From: Onthophagus taurus
Lineage: Eukaryota > Arthropoda > Insecta > Coleoptera > Scarabaeidae
Length of the DNA: 64,000 nucleotides
Direction: 5' to 3'
Assembly: GCF_036711975.1 (NCBI RefSeq)
Contig: NC_091966.1
Coordinates: 22,265,501 to 22,329,500, forward strand
The notes beneath the pieces were generated by a model. It did no database searches. It was given only the letters and a program-made list of their open reading frames with translations, and was not told the origin of the DNA. Every line of letters starts with the position of its first letter. The stretch's first letter is position 1. The position numbers were made by a program, and so were the translations under genes. Of the stretch, positions 42,630 through 52,934 are shown piece after piece.

Positions 42630-43403
42630 ATGTCACAGACGTTCACACTGGTCAGTACAAAAAGCGAAATCTCCGAAGACTATTATCCGCCTATAGAATT
42701 AGACCCTAACTCGAGTTACTCGCTTGGTCTTATTGGATTCTATACGTATAACAGTATACCAAACATTGAACAAGGAGTAAACGATAAATTTTACTTTACC
42801 GAAAAATTGCCCATTAATAAAAGCCGACAATCAACTATAGACGAGGGGGCATTACCACAGGAAATCAAAATTCCTACTGGTGCATATGAAATAACGGACA
42901 TTGAGAAATTTTTACAAAAAGAGATTTTACGTCGTATCGGATTGAATACGGTTGATGATCCTGAAAAATTTTTTTCACTGAAGGCTAACAATAACACCTT
43001 GCAGTGTGAAATAAAAAGCGATTATTTTGAGATAGATTTCTCTCAACCAAATACGATAGCTTCTATATTGGGGTTTTCCAATCGTAAACTAGATGTATCG
43101 ATAAAGCATAAATCAGATCTTCCGGTAAATATAATACGTGTGACATCCGTTCGAGTGGAATGTAATATAATTTCCGGCTCGTATTACAATAACAAATTAT
43201 CTCACACGCTATATGAATTCGCTCCAACTGTGGATCCTGGTTTCAGTATAAATATAGAGCCAAGGAACCCCATTTATTTGCCAGTGGACACCGATCGTCC
43301 GATATCGAACATTACACTAAGATTACTTGATCAGCGTGGTAAATTGGTAAACTTTCGTGGAGAAGAAATTGTTATTAGATTAGAATTAAAACGAACTTCA
43401 TAA
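42630..43403 (+). CDS. Penton-like minor capsid protein
   Basis: 257 aa, ATG at 42630. It begins MSQTFTLVSTKSEISEDYYPP, with SYSLGLIGFYTYNSIPNI and PTGAYEITDIEKFLQKEI. These fit the single-jelly-roll penton proteins of Polintons and adintoviruses, placed as expected between protease and major capsid. The stop overlaps the next ATG (TAATG). Nearly identical to the broken copy in C. Confidence 0.8.
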   Translation: MSQTFTLVSTKSEISEDYYPPIELDPNSSYSLGLIGFYTYNSIPNIEQGVNDKFYFTEKLPINKSRQSTIDEGALPQEIKIPTGAYEITDIEKFLQKEILRRIGLNTVDDPEKFFSLKANNNTLQCEIKSDYFEIDFSQPNTIASILGFSNRKLDVSIKHKSDLPVNIIRVTSVRVECNIISGSYYNNKLSHTLYEFAPTVDPGFSINIEPRNPIYLPVDTDRPISNITLRLLDQRGKLVNFRGEEIVIRLELKRTS

Positions 43404-43609
43404 TGGGGCTGTTGTTCCAATTAAAAGCCACCGATCCTCAACAGCGTTCATCTATCAAAAGAAAACATTATAACTCAGGTGGAAAAAGAACATCTAGATC
43501 AGTTAAAAGAAAGACTTCATTGCGAGCGGACAACAGACGTTTTCTCGAGCAGTTGGGTTATCATGTCTACACAAAAGTTAAATATATACCGCGAACCCAT
43601 CGTGGATAA
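43403..43609 (+). CDS. 68-aa basic protein overlapping the major capsid start
   Basis: The ATG shares a base with the penton stop. Rich in Arg, Lys and Ser (SIKRKHYNSGGKRTSRSVKRK) and overlaps the start of the capsid gene by 47 bases in another frame. Conserved in C at 27309-27515. Could be a DNA-condensing core peptide like adenovirus pX/pVII; that is inference from composition only. Confidence 0.55.
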   Translation: MGLLFQLKATDPQQRSSIKRKHYNSGGKRTSRSVKRKTSLRADNRRFLEQLGYHVYTKVKYIPRTHRG

Positions 43610-44795
43610 TTCGATCGCTAGAGAAGAAGTGCATAGTTACCATCCTTCCACAAATTCTTTTCAAAATAACGATATATTCACCATTGAACTAAACCAAGAA
43701 GATGTTTTATTTTCGTTCTTCGAAAGTTATATACGTATTGAGGGAGATTACAAAGAAAAATTAAACGATCCAACTGATACTATCCAGCTAACGCACAACT
43801 TACCAACATATCTATTTGAGTATATCGCATTTGAGCATAACGGTACTGAAATCGAACGGGTACGTGAACCCGGTTTAACATCATTGATTCGAACCCTACT
43901 TCAACAAAACGAAGTGGAATGCAAATCTTTAGAAATAGCTGGTTTAAAATGGCCACCCGAAGGAAATTTGCCTACAGTTAGTGCGAACAAGGATTTCACG
44001 TTTCAAATCCCATTAAGTCATATTTTCGGATTATTTAGGGACTATAATCACGTTATGAGAGGTCGCTTCAAATTTAGATTTGTTAGAAGTCGTACTGACT
44101 CCAATTGTTATAAATCTACATCAAAAGCCGATTCTAGCACCGCAGAGTTTACTGTAAAAACGGTTACATTGTTGGCGAAACATGTGTACCCAAGCCCATC
44201 TATAAAGATGAAGCTGTTAGATGGTTTAAATAAAAACGCAAACATTCCCGTACCGTTTCGGAAGTGGTCTTTTTATGAGCTACCTTCAATGAGAAAGGGA
44301 AATAAAGAGATTTGGTCGGTCACGTCAACAACTAACAGAGGTAGACCTCAATACGTTATAGTTGCATTCCAAACCAATCGAAAGGATCAGCCGAATTCAG
44401 ATTGTACACTTTTCGATCACTTGAACATTATAGATCTTAAAGTATATCTAAACTCATACTGCTATCCATTCGAGTCGATGAATTTGGAGTTTGCGAAAGA
44501 AAATTATGTTGAACTCTATAAAATGTATACCGAATTTCAACCATATATTTGGGAAACATCTCGAAAACAACCGATTATGGATTTCGCAAGCTTTAAAAAA
44601 AGACCTTTATTCGTGGTGGATACCACTAAGAATAACGATGAAGAAGCCGCCCCATCCGCATCATGTGAGGTGCGTATCGAAATTCAAAGCGGTAAAGATT
44701 TTCCGCCTGATACAAAAGCATACTGTATACTACTCCAAGAATCCATGTATACATACAAACCTTTGAGTGGGGAGGTATCTGTAATTATAAATTAA
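43563..44795 (+). CDS. Major capsid protein (double jelly-roll type)
   Basis: 410 aa from the ATG at 43563 (MSTQKLNIYREP). An upstream in-frame ATG at 43479 would add 28 residues that overlap the basic ORF. Motifs such as LFEYIAFEHNGTEIERVREPG, HIFGLFRDYNHVMRGRFKF and FPPDTKAYCILL fit the hexon-like capsid proteins of Polintons/adintoviruses. Forms the icosahedral shell with the penton. The copy in C was the insertion site of Polinton B. Confidence 0.88.
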   Translation: MSTQKLNIYREPIVDNSIAREEVHSYHPSTNSFQNNDIFTIELNQEDVLFSFFESYIRIEGDYKEKLNDPTDTIQLTHNLPTYLFEYIAFEHNGTEIERVREPGLTSLIRTLLQQNEVECKSLEIAGLKWPPEGNLPTVSANKDFTFQIPLSHIFGLFRDYNHVMRGRFKFRFVRSRTDSNCYKSTSKADSSTAEFTVKTVTLLAKHVYPSPSIKMKLLDGLNKNANIPVPFRKWSFYELPSMRKGNKEIWSVTSTTNRGRPQYVIVAFQTNRKDQPNSDCTLFDHLNIIDLKVYLNSYCYPFESMNLEFAKENYVELYKMYTEFQPYIWETSRKQPIMDFASFKKRPLFVVDTTKNNDEEAAPSASCEVRIEIQSGKDFPPDTKAYCILLQESMYTYKPLSGEVSVIIN

Positions 44796-44827
44796 ATTGC
44801 ACATGAGGTCATATGTTAGTTTACAAT

Positions 44828-45325
44828 ATGAAGTTCAAAATCGCGGTTGTAGACGTTCAGGGGTTTTACATCAATTCTAAATTCGAAGTTAAAGAATTTA
44901 CTCTTGTGGATATCACCACCGACTGCATAATACATTTACACTTAAAAGCTAGTATACCATTCCAACAGTTAAACGTTCGAGATCGAAGATCAGTGAGATA
45001 TTTGGAACGCAACCATCACAGGTTGCTATATAGCGATGGGTGGATAAATCAATCAGAAGGTCTAAATGTAATTGATACCTTAATTTCCTCCTACGATCAA
45101 ATATTTGTTAAGGGAAATCAAAAGAAGCAGTTTTTGAAAACACGTAACAGCAATTCAATACTAACGGATATTGCGTTAGAATTTGCGGAAGAGGATGAGA
45201 CTAAATTAAATTCATCCAACAATCAATGTTGGTTCCACACCGGCTCTCCAGCAGTATGTTCACAAAACAATGTATTAATTTTACAAAAATTTTTATATAA
45301 TCACAATAATGTTACTTGTATTTAA
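44828..45325 (+). CDS. Protein with DVQGF..VKG..C-x2-H pattern, unknown function
   Basis: 165 aa from the ATG at 44828; an ATG at 44813 is also possible. Blocks: AVVDVQGFYINSKFEVKEFT, RYLERNHHRL, IFVKGNQKKQFL and a C-terminal CWFHTGSPAVCSQNN Cys/His cluster. A diverged homologue is at 49105-49623 in B. I recall similar proteins in many arthropod genomes and suspect a nuclease-like fold (acidic residues after the first strand), but this is not established. Follows the capsid gene by 32 bp. Confidence 0.7.
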   Translation: MKFKIAVVDVQGFYINSKFEVKEFTLVDITTDCIIHLHLKASIPFQQLNVRDRRSVRYLERNHHRLLYSDGWINQSEGLNVIDTLISSYDQIFVKGNQKKQFLKTRNSNSILTDIALEFAEEDETKLNSSNNQCWFHTGSPAVCSQNNVLILQKFLYNHNNVTCI

Positions 45326-45475
45326 GTTGTAAATATAATAATTTTTAAATAAAAAATTGATTGTAGTTTTATTATTATAATAGTTGTAAAATTTATTGGG
45401 AGAGGGTGGGGGTGTGAGTTATATCATATAATTAAAAAATTAATGTATTCAGTTTACAACTAAATTTGATGAAAT

Positions 45476-46117
45476 ATGGATGTTAACACTGGGTGTGAAA
45501 TTTCTGAAAGCCCTTACTGGGTATCAATTAATAAACAATGGAAGAAGTTTCGTGATGATATAGAGAAAGAAAATAAATTTATTGGTGAAACCTTATATTC
45601 GATCGATAGATTTAACATAAAAGTTGGTATTAGTGTGGCGAGAGGTTTTATAACATGTGTGAAATTGATTTTTAAATCTTGGAATGATGTAGAATCGAAA
45701 TCACATATACTCTCTTTTCTACGTGAAGATTGGGAACAATTGATTAATGTATTTAAAATCATTCGTTTTAAAATGAACTTTTCTGACCAAATTATACCGT
45801 TAGCGGATGGAATTCTTAGAGTTACTGCAGACGTTGAGAATTGTGTGTGCATCACATATGAAGATATGGACCCTGAAAATAATTTTTTTATTCCGATTAT
45901 ATTAACCTTGATGGAAGTTCAAGACATTTTATCTAAGGAATTTTTAATTTCATACAAATTAAAAGTATTAGACAATTTGCATTTTAATGATTACATTGAT
46001 TTTATTATGAACACTCAATTTTCGAAGGATAAGTTAAAATTAATTCGAGAATTTTGCTTGCAAAATTTATCTGAAATAAATTATTACTTAATGGAATATA
46101 TTGATATGATTTCATGA
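45476..46117 (+). CDS. 213-aa hypothetical protein
   Basis: ATG at 45476. Mixed helix and strand, with SFLREDWEQLINVFKII, FSDQIIPLADGILRVT and LTLMEVQDIL. I do not recognise it. Part of it (IIPLADGI and neighbours) was captured into the 213-bp array of B, and its 3' end survives in C at 58785-58848, so it belongs to several Polintons here. Confidence 0.65.
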   Translation: MDVNTGCEISESPYWVSINKQWKKFRDDIEKENKFIGETLYSIDRFNIKVGISVARGFITCVKLIFKSWNDVESKSHILSFLREDWEQLINVFKIIRFKMNFSDQIIPLADGILRVTADVENCVCITYEDMDPENNFFIPIILTLMEVQDILSKEFLISYKLKVLDNLHFNDYIDFIMNTQFSKDKLKLIREFCLQNLSEINYYLMEYIDMIS

Positions 46118-46260
46118 GTTTAAACTTACTACTATTAAGAATGTTGACGAATACTTGCGTTAAAAAATTATATTTATTTTAATTTAAACAAGTTTAAACA
46201 TGTTGAAACAAGTGTTGGTGAGGTTCAATGAACTTTACATAACTTTGGTGATTTAATAAT

Positions 46261-46430
46261 AAAAACTGCTTAATTTGCATTTTAGATAACAATAACACCT
46301 GCGTGCGAATTGCATCATCCTTCTAGAAACTTCTATTACACAAAAACTGCTTGATTTGCATTTTAGATAACAATAACACCTGACGTGCGAATTGCATCAT
46401 CCTTCTAGAAACTTCTATTACACATTTCCC
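46261..46430 (+). repeat. 81-bp tandem duplication upstream of the 46542 gene
   Basis: AAAAACTGCTT, TTTGCATTTTAGATAACAAT and TTCTAGAAACTTCTATTACA occur twice, offset by 81 bases. C has the same duplication at about 58979-59145. It includes the module shared with the polB upstream region, so it is a candidate duplicated promoter. Confidence 0.8.
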
Positions 46431-46541
46431 CACCCCCATTATTTTCATACATATAATTACATGTTCTAAATAATTTATTTAGTATAACAGCTATTTCCAA
46501 GCTAACAGGTTACGTTTTATTATTAATCTACGAAACAAATC

Positions 46542-46796
46542 ATGTCTCGTCTAAGTCAATTGGGTCAGTGCAATTTCCCACCGAAAAAATCAATTTCTGC
46601 GCTTCAAACAGACACTCCATACCCGATTAAGTGTGCGAAACGGCTTAAAAAGTGTTCTTGGCCGTCCGTGGTACTTGAACTGGAGGCTGGATTCGTAATT
46701 TATTTACCAAGACGCATCGCAGAAGATATTACCGACGAAGAAATTATGGAACTTAGCAAAATGTCTATAATTTATAAGGGTACAAAAGATTGGTAA
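46542..46796 (+). CDS. Small Polinton protein (YLPRR family), frameshifted near its end
   Basis: 84 aa, ATG at 46542. PYPIKCAKRLKKCSWPSVVLE and FVIYLPRRI link it to the 28784 and 60064 proteins. Compared with the C copy (59268-59573), two bases are missing after the AAAAGA run near 46788, so the last 20 or so residues are lost. Confidence 0.7.
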   Translation: MSRLSQLGQCNFPPKKSISALQTDTPYPIKCAKRLKKCSWPSVVLELEAGFVIYLPRRIAEDITDEEIMELSKMSIIYKGTKDW

Positions 46797-47285
46797 AACA
46801 CACCCTGTATATTTATTGGATTTCGTCAAGAAGCTTGAAACGTAAAAACTTTCCGACCGATGACCCTGATGTTCATCTGTATTAATATAAATGTAATTGT
46901 ATTATAAAAATTATATATTCTTAAAAATTAAATAATAACAAATGTATTTCTTAAACACATCATTTTGTTGTTTCTATTTCACCTTACAGCCATCAATTCA
47001 ATCCGCTTAAATTCAATTAAATAAGTAAGTTTTATATATTTCTTAAACACGCATCTTTTTTGTTTGTATTTCCGTTCAACTGCTAGGCTTTTAATATTAA
47101 ATTGAAAAGGTTTCGGTGATTCAGTGGTTTATTGTCTTTAAAGTATTTATATTTCACCTTGCAGCTATCGGTTCAATTCGCGTAAAATTAAATTAAATAA
47201 GTCTGTATTATATAGTTCGTTAATTTACATCACCACTGAGCCGCCGAAACCTTTTCCTTCTTTTATTTAAATGTATTTTTTTTTC
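46797..47285. other. Non-coding spacer with internal repeats
   Basis: Contains the out-of-frame tail of the preceding gene, then diverged direct repeats (TTCTTAAACAC.., ATTAAATAAGT) and an inverted pair (AAAAGGTTTCGG near 47105 and CCGAAACCTTTTC near 47237). No gene seen. Confidence 0.5.
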
Positions 47286-48696
47286 ACGTACATCATTTTT
47301 GTTAATGAAAATGCATTAAAACAATTTTATAATTTGTATTATTTTTTTACTTTCTTAATATTAATTATATATATATATGTATAGCATTTCATTTAGGTCA
47401 ATTATTCCATTGCTCAGCATTATTGCAGCCGCGCCGCGCCGATTGTAATTTGACACTTCCGCCGGCGAGGTGCATTACACTTTACTTGGTGATGCGCCGC
47501 GCCGATTGTCGTAAGTTGACACTTCCCCCCCGGCGAGGAAAGCATTGTATCGCGTAACTCATAATCAGTTTTACTTTAGAAATCGAACGTGTCAAACGTA
47601 AACCGCGCGGAATGTCTCGTAGTCGTCTCTGTGTTTTTCTTTTTTTCGGTCTTTGTGAGGTTAAACCAAAGAAAAAATTTATTCGAAGTTGAGTTGGATT
47701 TACCCGTCAAACGTAAACCGCGCGCAATGTCTCATAGTCGTCTCTGTGTTTTTTTTTCTTCTTTTTTTTCAGTCTTTGTGAGTTTAAACCAAAGAAAAAA
47801 TTTATTCGAAGTTGAGTTGGATTTACCCTATTTATTGTTCATGGAAAACGTCTTCGTCGAGCTGCGCATGGTCGTCACCTTCCGTTGTGATGGAGTTAGA
47901 AGCGGGGGCGGCTTGCTTCTCAACGTTTTTACTTACCCGGCTCGCTAAGGGTATTATCGATCAAGAAGGTTACAAGATCAATGTATAGTGCATAATAATA
48001 ATAATAATAATAATAAAGGATGTTGGTAAACCGAAGCCCGCTCATATAATTGAATTTGTAAAAAAAGTACCATAACATTAAGGTTTTTATTATTTTTTTA
48101 CTATTTATTATGTAATTAAAATGTTTATTAATACTTTTATTGGGTTGATTGGGGGGAAAAATTAAATTGTGTTATTATTATTTTCCGGAATATTCCCAAG
48201 CTCCTGCGCACGCGCATTCAAGAGTTGTGAGGCGCGCCATCTTTCAGAAACGCCGATTCTAGACAGGAAGTTGTCGCACCTCCGCACCTCCGTGACGTCA
48301 TCCGCCCGATGTAAAAGGATAGGGAGGGGTGTCAACCAAAGGCTTGGGGGAAAAAATAGGTTGGTAACCAGACCTGGTGATTTTTAAAAAAGTAACAGTC
48401 TACCTGGTTGGTAGTGGTTTAGTTCCACTACCAACCACTAGGTGGCGCGTTACTTTTTTAAAAAAGGTAACCGTCTACCTGGTTGGTAATGGTTTAGTTC
48501 CACTACCAGCCACTAGGTGGCGCGTTACTTTTTAAAAAATTCACCAGATCTAGTTACTTTTCCAATACCAACCTATTTTTTTTTTTCACCTCCGCCTTAG
48601 GTTGGTACCCTTCCCTATCCTTTTACATTGGATTGATGACGTCACGGAGGTGCGGAGGTGCAATTTCCGGTCTAGAATCGGCGTTTCTATACTACT
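47286..48696 (-). repeat. Right TIR of Polinton A
   Basis: Inverted copy of 31351-32753 with small length differences. Carries the two CCACTAGGTGGCGCG modules at about 48436-48450 and 48510-48524 and TGACGTCA near 48637. Ends ATACTACT before the TATACC duplication. Confidence 0.93.
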
Positions 48697-48915
48697 TATA
48701 CCGTTGGCGGATGGAATTCTTATAGTTACTGGGGACGCTCTACGGACTGTGGAGGATATGGTTGGAACAAACCCCATTAAAACAAGGAACCATACATCTA
48801 AACCTTTGCTTCAAGAGCAATATATAGCAGTAACAACCCCTTTAGAAAAAACAAATTCGAGACTGCATGTATACATATAAACCATTGAGTGGTGAGGTGT
48901 TGGTAATCATAAACT
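48697..48915 (+). pseudogene. Capsid and 45476-type gene remnants of Polinton B
   Basis: 48697-48740 continues the gene fragment split by A (IPLADGILIV-type coding). About 48860-48915 matches the last codons of a major capsid gene (YTYKPLSGEV). The rest of those genes is gone. Confidence 0.7.
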
Positions 48916-49060
48916 AACAGGATATCCACATTGATAAAAAAATGTGGTCAGCCACAGAGAAAAACAACTGTGCAGATGCAGGTGCAGGACGTTATAGACA
49001 AACAGGATGTCCACAATGATAAAATGTGGTTAACCGTGGAAAAAAACAACTACCATTGAC
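48916..49060 (+). repeat. 85-bp imperfect direct repeat
   Basis: AACAGGATATCCACA at 48916 and AACAGGATGTCCACA at 49001 start two copies, each with GATAAAA, ATGTGGT and a GAAAAA..CAAC end. CCACA and TGTGG could pair. Lies just upstream of a TATATATATG box (about 49061) for the next gene. Confidence 0.65.
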
Positions 49061-49104
49061 TATATATATGACGTCCATGCTATGCACACACATTAGTTAC
49101 CATC

Positions 49105-49623
49105 ATGACATTCAGACGTACGGCAGTTGTAGATATTCAAGGTGTTCAAGTCGATTCAGAATTTGAAGCCAGAGAAGTCACTCTCATAGATTTAGACACA
49201 TCCCACACGTTACATCTACATCTTCAGTCAAGCAGACCATTCCGAGCGCTGAACGAAAAGGACCAGAAGTCTTGTAGATATTTAGAACGGCATCATCATC
49301 GATTGGGTTTTAACGATGGCTGGATCAGTCAAGGTATGGGTTTGAAGCTGCTCGATGATACCATTTCAAACTATGATCTCATCTATGTGAAGGGGAACCA
49401 GAAGACACATTTTTTGAAAAATCGTCCATGCCATCCAAATCGATGTTGTAGGAATTTAAAGATTATCGACCTATCGCTAGAAAAATGTAATGTAGCCGAA
49501 GAGATTAAATTAAATGTTTCGTTAGATGTGTGTTGGTGTCATAACGGGTTCCCAGCCGTATGTTCGCAAAACAACGCATTAATATTAAAAAAATATGTAA
49601 ACCAATCGAAATTTATGCTGTAA
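49105..49623 (+). CDS. Homologue of the 44828 protein in Polinton B
   Basis: 172 aa, ATG at 49105, no internal stop. TAVVDIQGVQVDSEFEAREVT, RYLERHHHRLGF, IYVKGNQKTHFLKN and CWCHNGFPAVCSQNN match A position by position, but the two are clearly diverged. It stayed open while most of B decayed, so it may be younger, useful, or lucky. A TATA-like run lies 40 bp upstream and AATAAA follows the stop. Confidence 0.75.
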   Translation: MTFRRTAVVDIQGVQVDSEFEAREVTLIDLDTSHTLHLHLQSSRPFRALNEKDQKSCRYLERHHHRLGFNDGWISQGMGLKLLDDTISNYDLIYVKGNQKTHFLKNRPCHPNRCCRNLKIIDLSLEKCNVAEEIKLNVSLDVCWCHNGFPAVCSQNNALILKKYVNQSKFML

Positions 49624-49720
49624 ACCAATCAAAATGTATTGTACTATAAAAAATAAATATATATATTTTGTAAACTATTGAACTTTCATTCATTCAGTCC
49701 TTAACATACAACAAGTTAAG

Positions 49721-51366
49721 ATGTACCCCCATATTAATTTTAAATCTATTTACCTGTTGATATATATATTGAAATATATATCTGGAATGTTAAACGACGA
49801 TACTGATGATATTTATAACCTTCTTGTTAAGTATGGACATATTTCGGCGGTGGACTTTGACGAACAACCCAATTTACATTTAGATCGTCAGGAAATGTTA
49901 GCTGAAGGTCTATCTCACTTTCAAAATTACTATCATCTCCCTATAACAGGGGAGGCTGATAATGATACATTAAAGCTACTGTTAAAACCCCGATGTGGTA
50001 ATTTGGATGTTTATACAAATTTAAACTATAAACATATAACGCGTAAGTGGAACTTTACTAAAATTAAATGGGGTTTGTTCCAACCATATCATCTACAGTC
50101 CGTAGAGCTATTTAGAAAGGCGTTTAACGTTTGGTCTGAGCATATAAATTTACAGTTTCAAAAACTTATCGAGATATTAACATTTTAATCGGGTTCCGAA
50201 GTGTGAATCATACACTTATCCAAAATCCTAGGATAAATTGCCCCGCTAAATTTGATTGTAAAGGAGGTGTGCTAGTTCACGCAGAGTATCCGAGTATACA
50301 TAAAGTTAAAGTTGAAATTCATATAGACATAGACGAGAATTGGAATTTCACTAATAATAACGAAAATGAAGTCAATTTATTACCTGTTATTATACATGAA
50401 ATTGGTCACTCTTTAGGATTAGATCATAATAATCGAAATGATTCCGTAATGTATGCATATTATGGTGGAGTTGAAACCTTAAGTCAGCATGACATTGATA
50501 ATATACAGAGAATCTATGGACGTAAATCACTTGATAAACCTAGTATCTCTACAACAACCTCAATTCCCACTACAAATAGAACTCAAACTTCGACTACAAC
50601 AAGAACAACAACAGTGAGGCCATCACCATCAACAACAACAATAAGGTCAACATCAGTCTCAACTGTAAACGTCTCCCATATATGTGATGTGGATGAAAAG
50701 TTCACAGCATTTTTAATTTACGATAAAATAGTCTACGTTTTCTTTAAGCAGTGGGTTTGGTTAATTGATCTAAAGACTAAAAAACCGATTCAATCCGAAG
50801 CTGTAAACATTTTAGATTGGATACACCCCTTGAGAGGGGTTTTAGACAATAGCGACTATGACTATGTAGTGTCAGTAGATTCAAATGGCCTATTCACATT
50901 TATTATCAAAAATGAAATATATATAATTGAAATTAAGAGTTTAACTGTAAGGTATAAATATAGATTTTCTGAAACGGAATTAGGTTTAACTGATGTAAGT
51001 AAAATTAGAGGTGTGGTTACCAGTAATTACGGTTTGACATACATCTTTTTCGATAAACATTACATCATCCAGGTAGATGAGTACTTTTACAGAAGAAAAA
51101 AGATTATAATGTCTGCAGATGAATTCTTTCCGGGAATTCCAAACAACTTCAGTGGTGTATATAAAACGTCTGATGGTTTATTAAATTTCTTTGTTGGGGA
51201 TATAATTATCCGTTACAATGAATATTTAAAAGAGGTTGTGAGTAGTTCGGAAAAGAACCTATCTTTATTGGGTATATCTTGTCCCTATAAGTCTTTAATT
51301 GATCAACTCAAATATATATTGTCTACAATAATTTCATCAAATATCACAATTCCAGCGGAAAATTAA
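49721..51366 (+). pseudogene. Matrix metalloproteinase-like gene carried by Polinton B (one frameshift)
   Basis: The first frame (49721-50188) has a hydrophobic N-terminus (YLLIYILKYI), a peptidoglycan-binding-like prodomain and the cysteine switch PRCGNLD (residues 90-96), then the start of the catalytic domain (KWNFTKIKWGL). The frame breaks between about 50160 and 50200. The second frame continues to 51366 with the zinc site HEIGHSLGLDH and Met-turn SVMY. A Thr/Ser linker and a C-terminal hemopexin-like region (CDVDEKFTAFLIYDKIVYVFF) follow. Domain order is that of animal MMPs. A secreted protease that loosens host matrix or basement membrane is the obvious role, by analogy. Likely host-derived cargo. 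Confidence 0.82.
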
Positions 51367-51421
51367 ATATGTTATGTATCAAATGTGATTTAATCTATGT
51401 AACAAACTTGTAACACACTAT

Positions 51422-51724
51422 GTGACAAACTTATTTGGGTTCTATGTAAATAAAAATTTTTCCACTTGTTTATACTTTTGTGGTTTTTTGTTTTTTGAAG
51501 TAGAATTAATTATCTTGTCCAACTGTCATCCGTTTGTGGTTTTTTGTTTTTTTTTGAAACTACTATCTGTTTTTCACCGCAATTATCTACAACTTGTTTT
51601 ATTATTTAAAGACAATAGATATATAAAGGATGTTCTGGTTACCGAAAAGTTAATAGCATTTGTTCGTGATCGCGTAGACACCGTGTTATTTTTTATTTCC
51701 GAAAGTGAAAAGAAAAAACTCTAA
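51422..51724 (+). CDS. Possible 100-aa ORF, doubtful
   Basis: Open frame rich in Phe and Leu ending three bases before the zinc-finger/PolB ATG. The last third (DVLVTEKLIAFVRDRVDTVL) looks more protein-like than the rest. No family recognised; could be chance or a remnant. Confidence 0.25.
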   Translation: MTNLFGFYVNKNFSTCLYFCGFLFFEVELIILSNCHPFVVFCFFLKLLSVFHRNYLQLVLLFKDNRYIKDVLVTEKLIAFVRDRVDTVLFFISESEKKKL

Positions 51725-52934
51725 ACATGTTTATTTGTGAGTTCTGTCAAGTCTCTTTTACGGCGAAACATAATCTTGACAGGCATATGCGAGGTAAACA
51801 TGGTCAAACTAATTTCGATTGTACCGTGTGTGGAGGAAAATTTTCAAGACGAGATAACTTGAACGTACATCTGAAACGATCTCATGGGTTATCTATGAAA
51901 CGTCAAGCACCACCACCACCATTACCATCAACCATCGAACATCGATCAAATCTAGAGATGGAAGTTCCCGGTACATCTACTAAACATCAATCAAATTTGG
52001 AGATGGTAGTACCAACACCATTAACATCCATCAAGCTCAGATTGAGTTATTACCAAATTATATTAAGTCCGGATTTGATGATGATGACGGGAATGAGGAA
52101 ATTATTATGTCGGAGAAAAATTTTAATACAAAATTTAGAGTTATCACTGCCGCCACTGTGTTGAATGAGGTTTATGATGAGATGACTCGGGATGTTCTAA
52201 ATCAAAGCGAAGAGTTTCAGGAGCGTGGGTCGGGGTGGGCTTTCCACTCTATATCTCACCTGCTCCTGAACATCAATAAATTTGAGCCCATACCCGGGTC
52301 ATCATATATTCGTTTACCTCATGATATCGAAAAGAAAAAGGCATGCATCAATATTAAGAATTATGAAGACGATGCATGTCTAGCGTGGTGTTTGATGGCA
52401 GCTCTTTATCCCGCAAATCATAGTCAAGACCGGACTTCAAGCTACCCTCACTATAGTGAAACCCTTAATTTACAAGGTATTAGATTCCCCATTACTTTTA
52501 AAGACATTGTTAAAGTGGAAAAGTTGAATAATTTAAGCATTAATGTGTATGAGTTAGTTAGGAATTCGAATAAGTATAAGGTGGAAGGACCAATTTATTT
52601 TACCAAACAAAGACGTGAAATTCGTATAAATTTACTCTATTTATATGAAACCGGCGGGAAAGGTCATTTTGTATTAATTAAGAACCTATCCAGGCTTATA
52701 TCACGTCAGTTTTCACACCATGAGCATTCTATACACCTTTGCGATGGATGTTTAACCCGATTTCCATCTGCTGAAAAATTAATTACACATCAAAATCACG
52801 ATTGTAATCATATAAAAACAATTGTTCCCACGATAAATTTAAAATCAAAACCTAATTATTTTGGCTTACACACTCCCGAAAATATTTTATCATTTAATAA
52901 CTATAAATTCACACAGTTGGCCCCGTTCGTTATA

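Larger units (their letters stand above)
31351..48696. mobile_element. Polinton A (adintovirus-like), nearly complete
   Basis: 17,346 bp. Perfect 6-bp target duplication TATACC at 31345-31350 and 48697-48702, with AGTAGTATAGAAACG termini. About 1.4-kb TIRs flank a full virus-like gene set: protein-primed-type PolB, retroviral-type integrase, packaging ATPase, adenain-type protease, penton and major capsid, plus PLA2-like and fibre-like proteins. The only defects seen in named genes are one nonsense codon in polB and a 2-base loss in the 46542 gene. Inserted within B. Confidence 0.95.

Noticed and set aside
50150..50205. Programmed frameshift in the metalloproteinase gene
   Set aside because: No slippery heptamer in the correct phase near the break; simple mutation is more likely.
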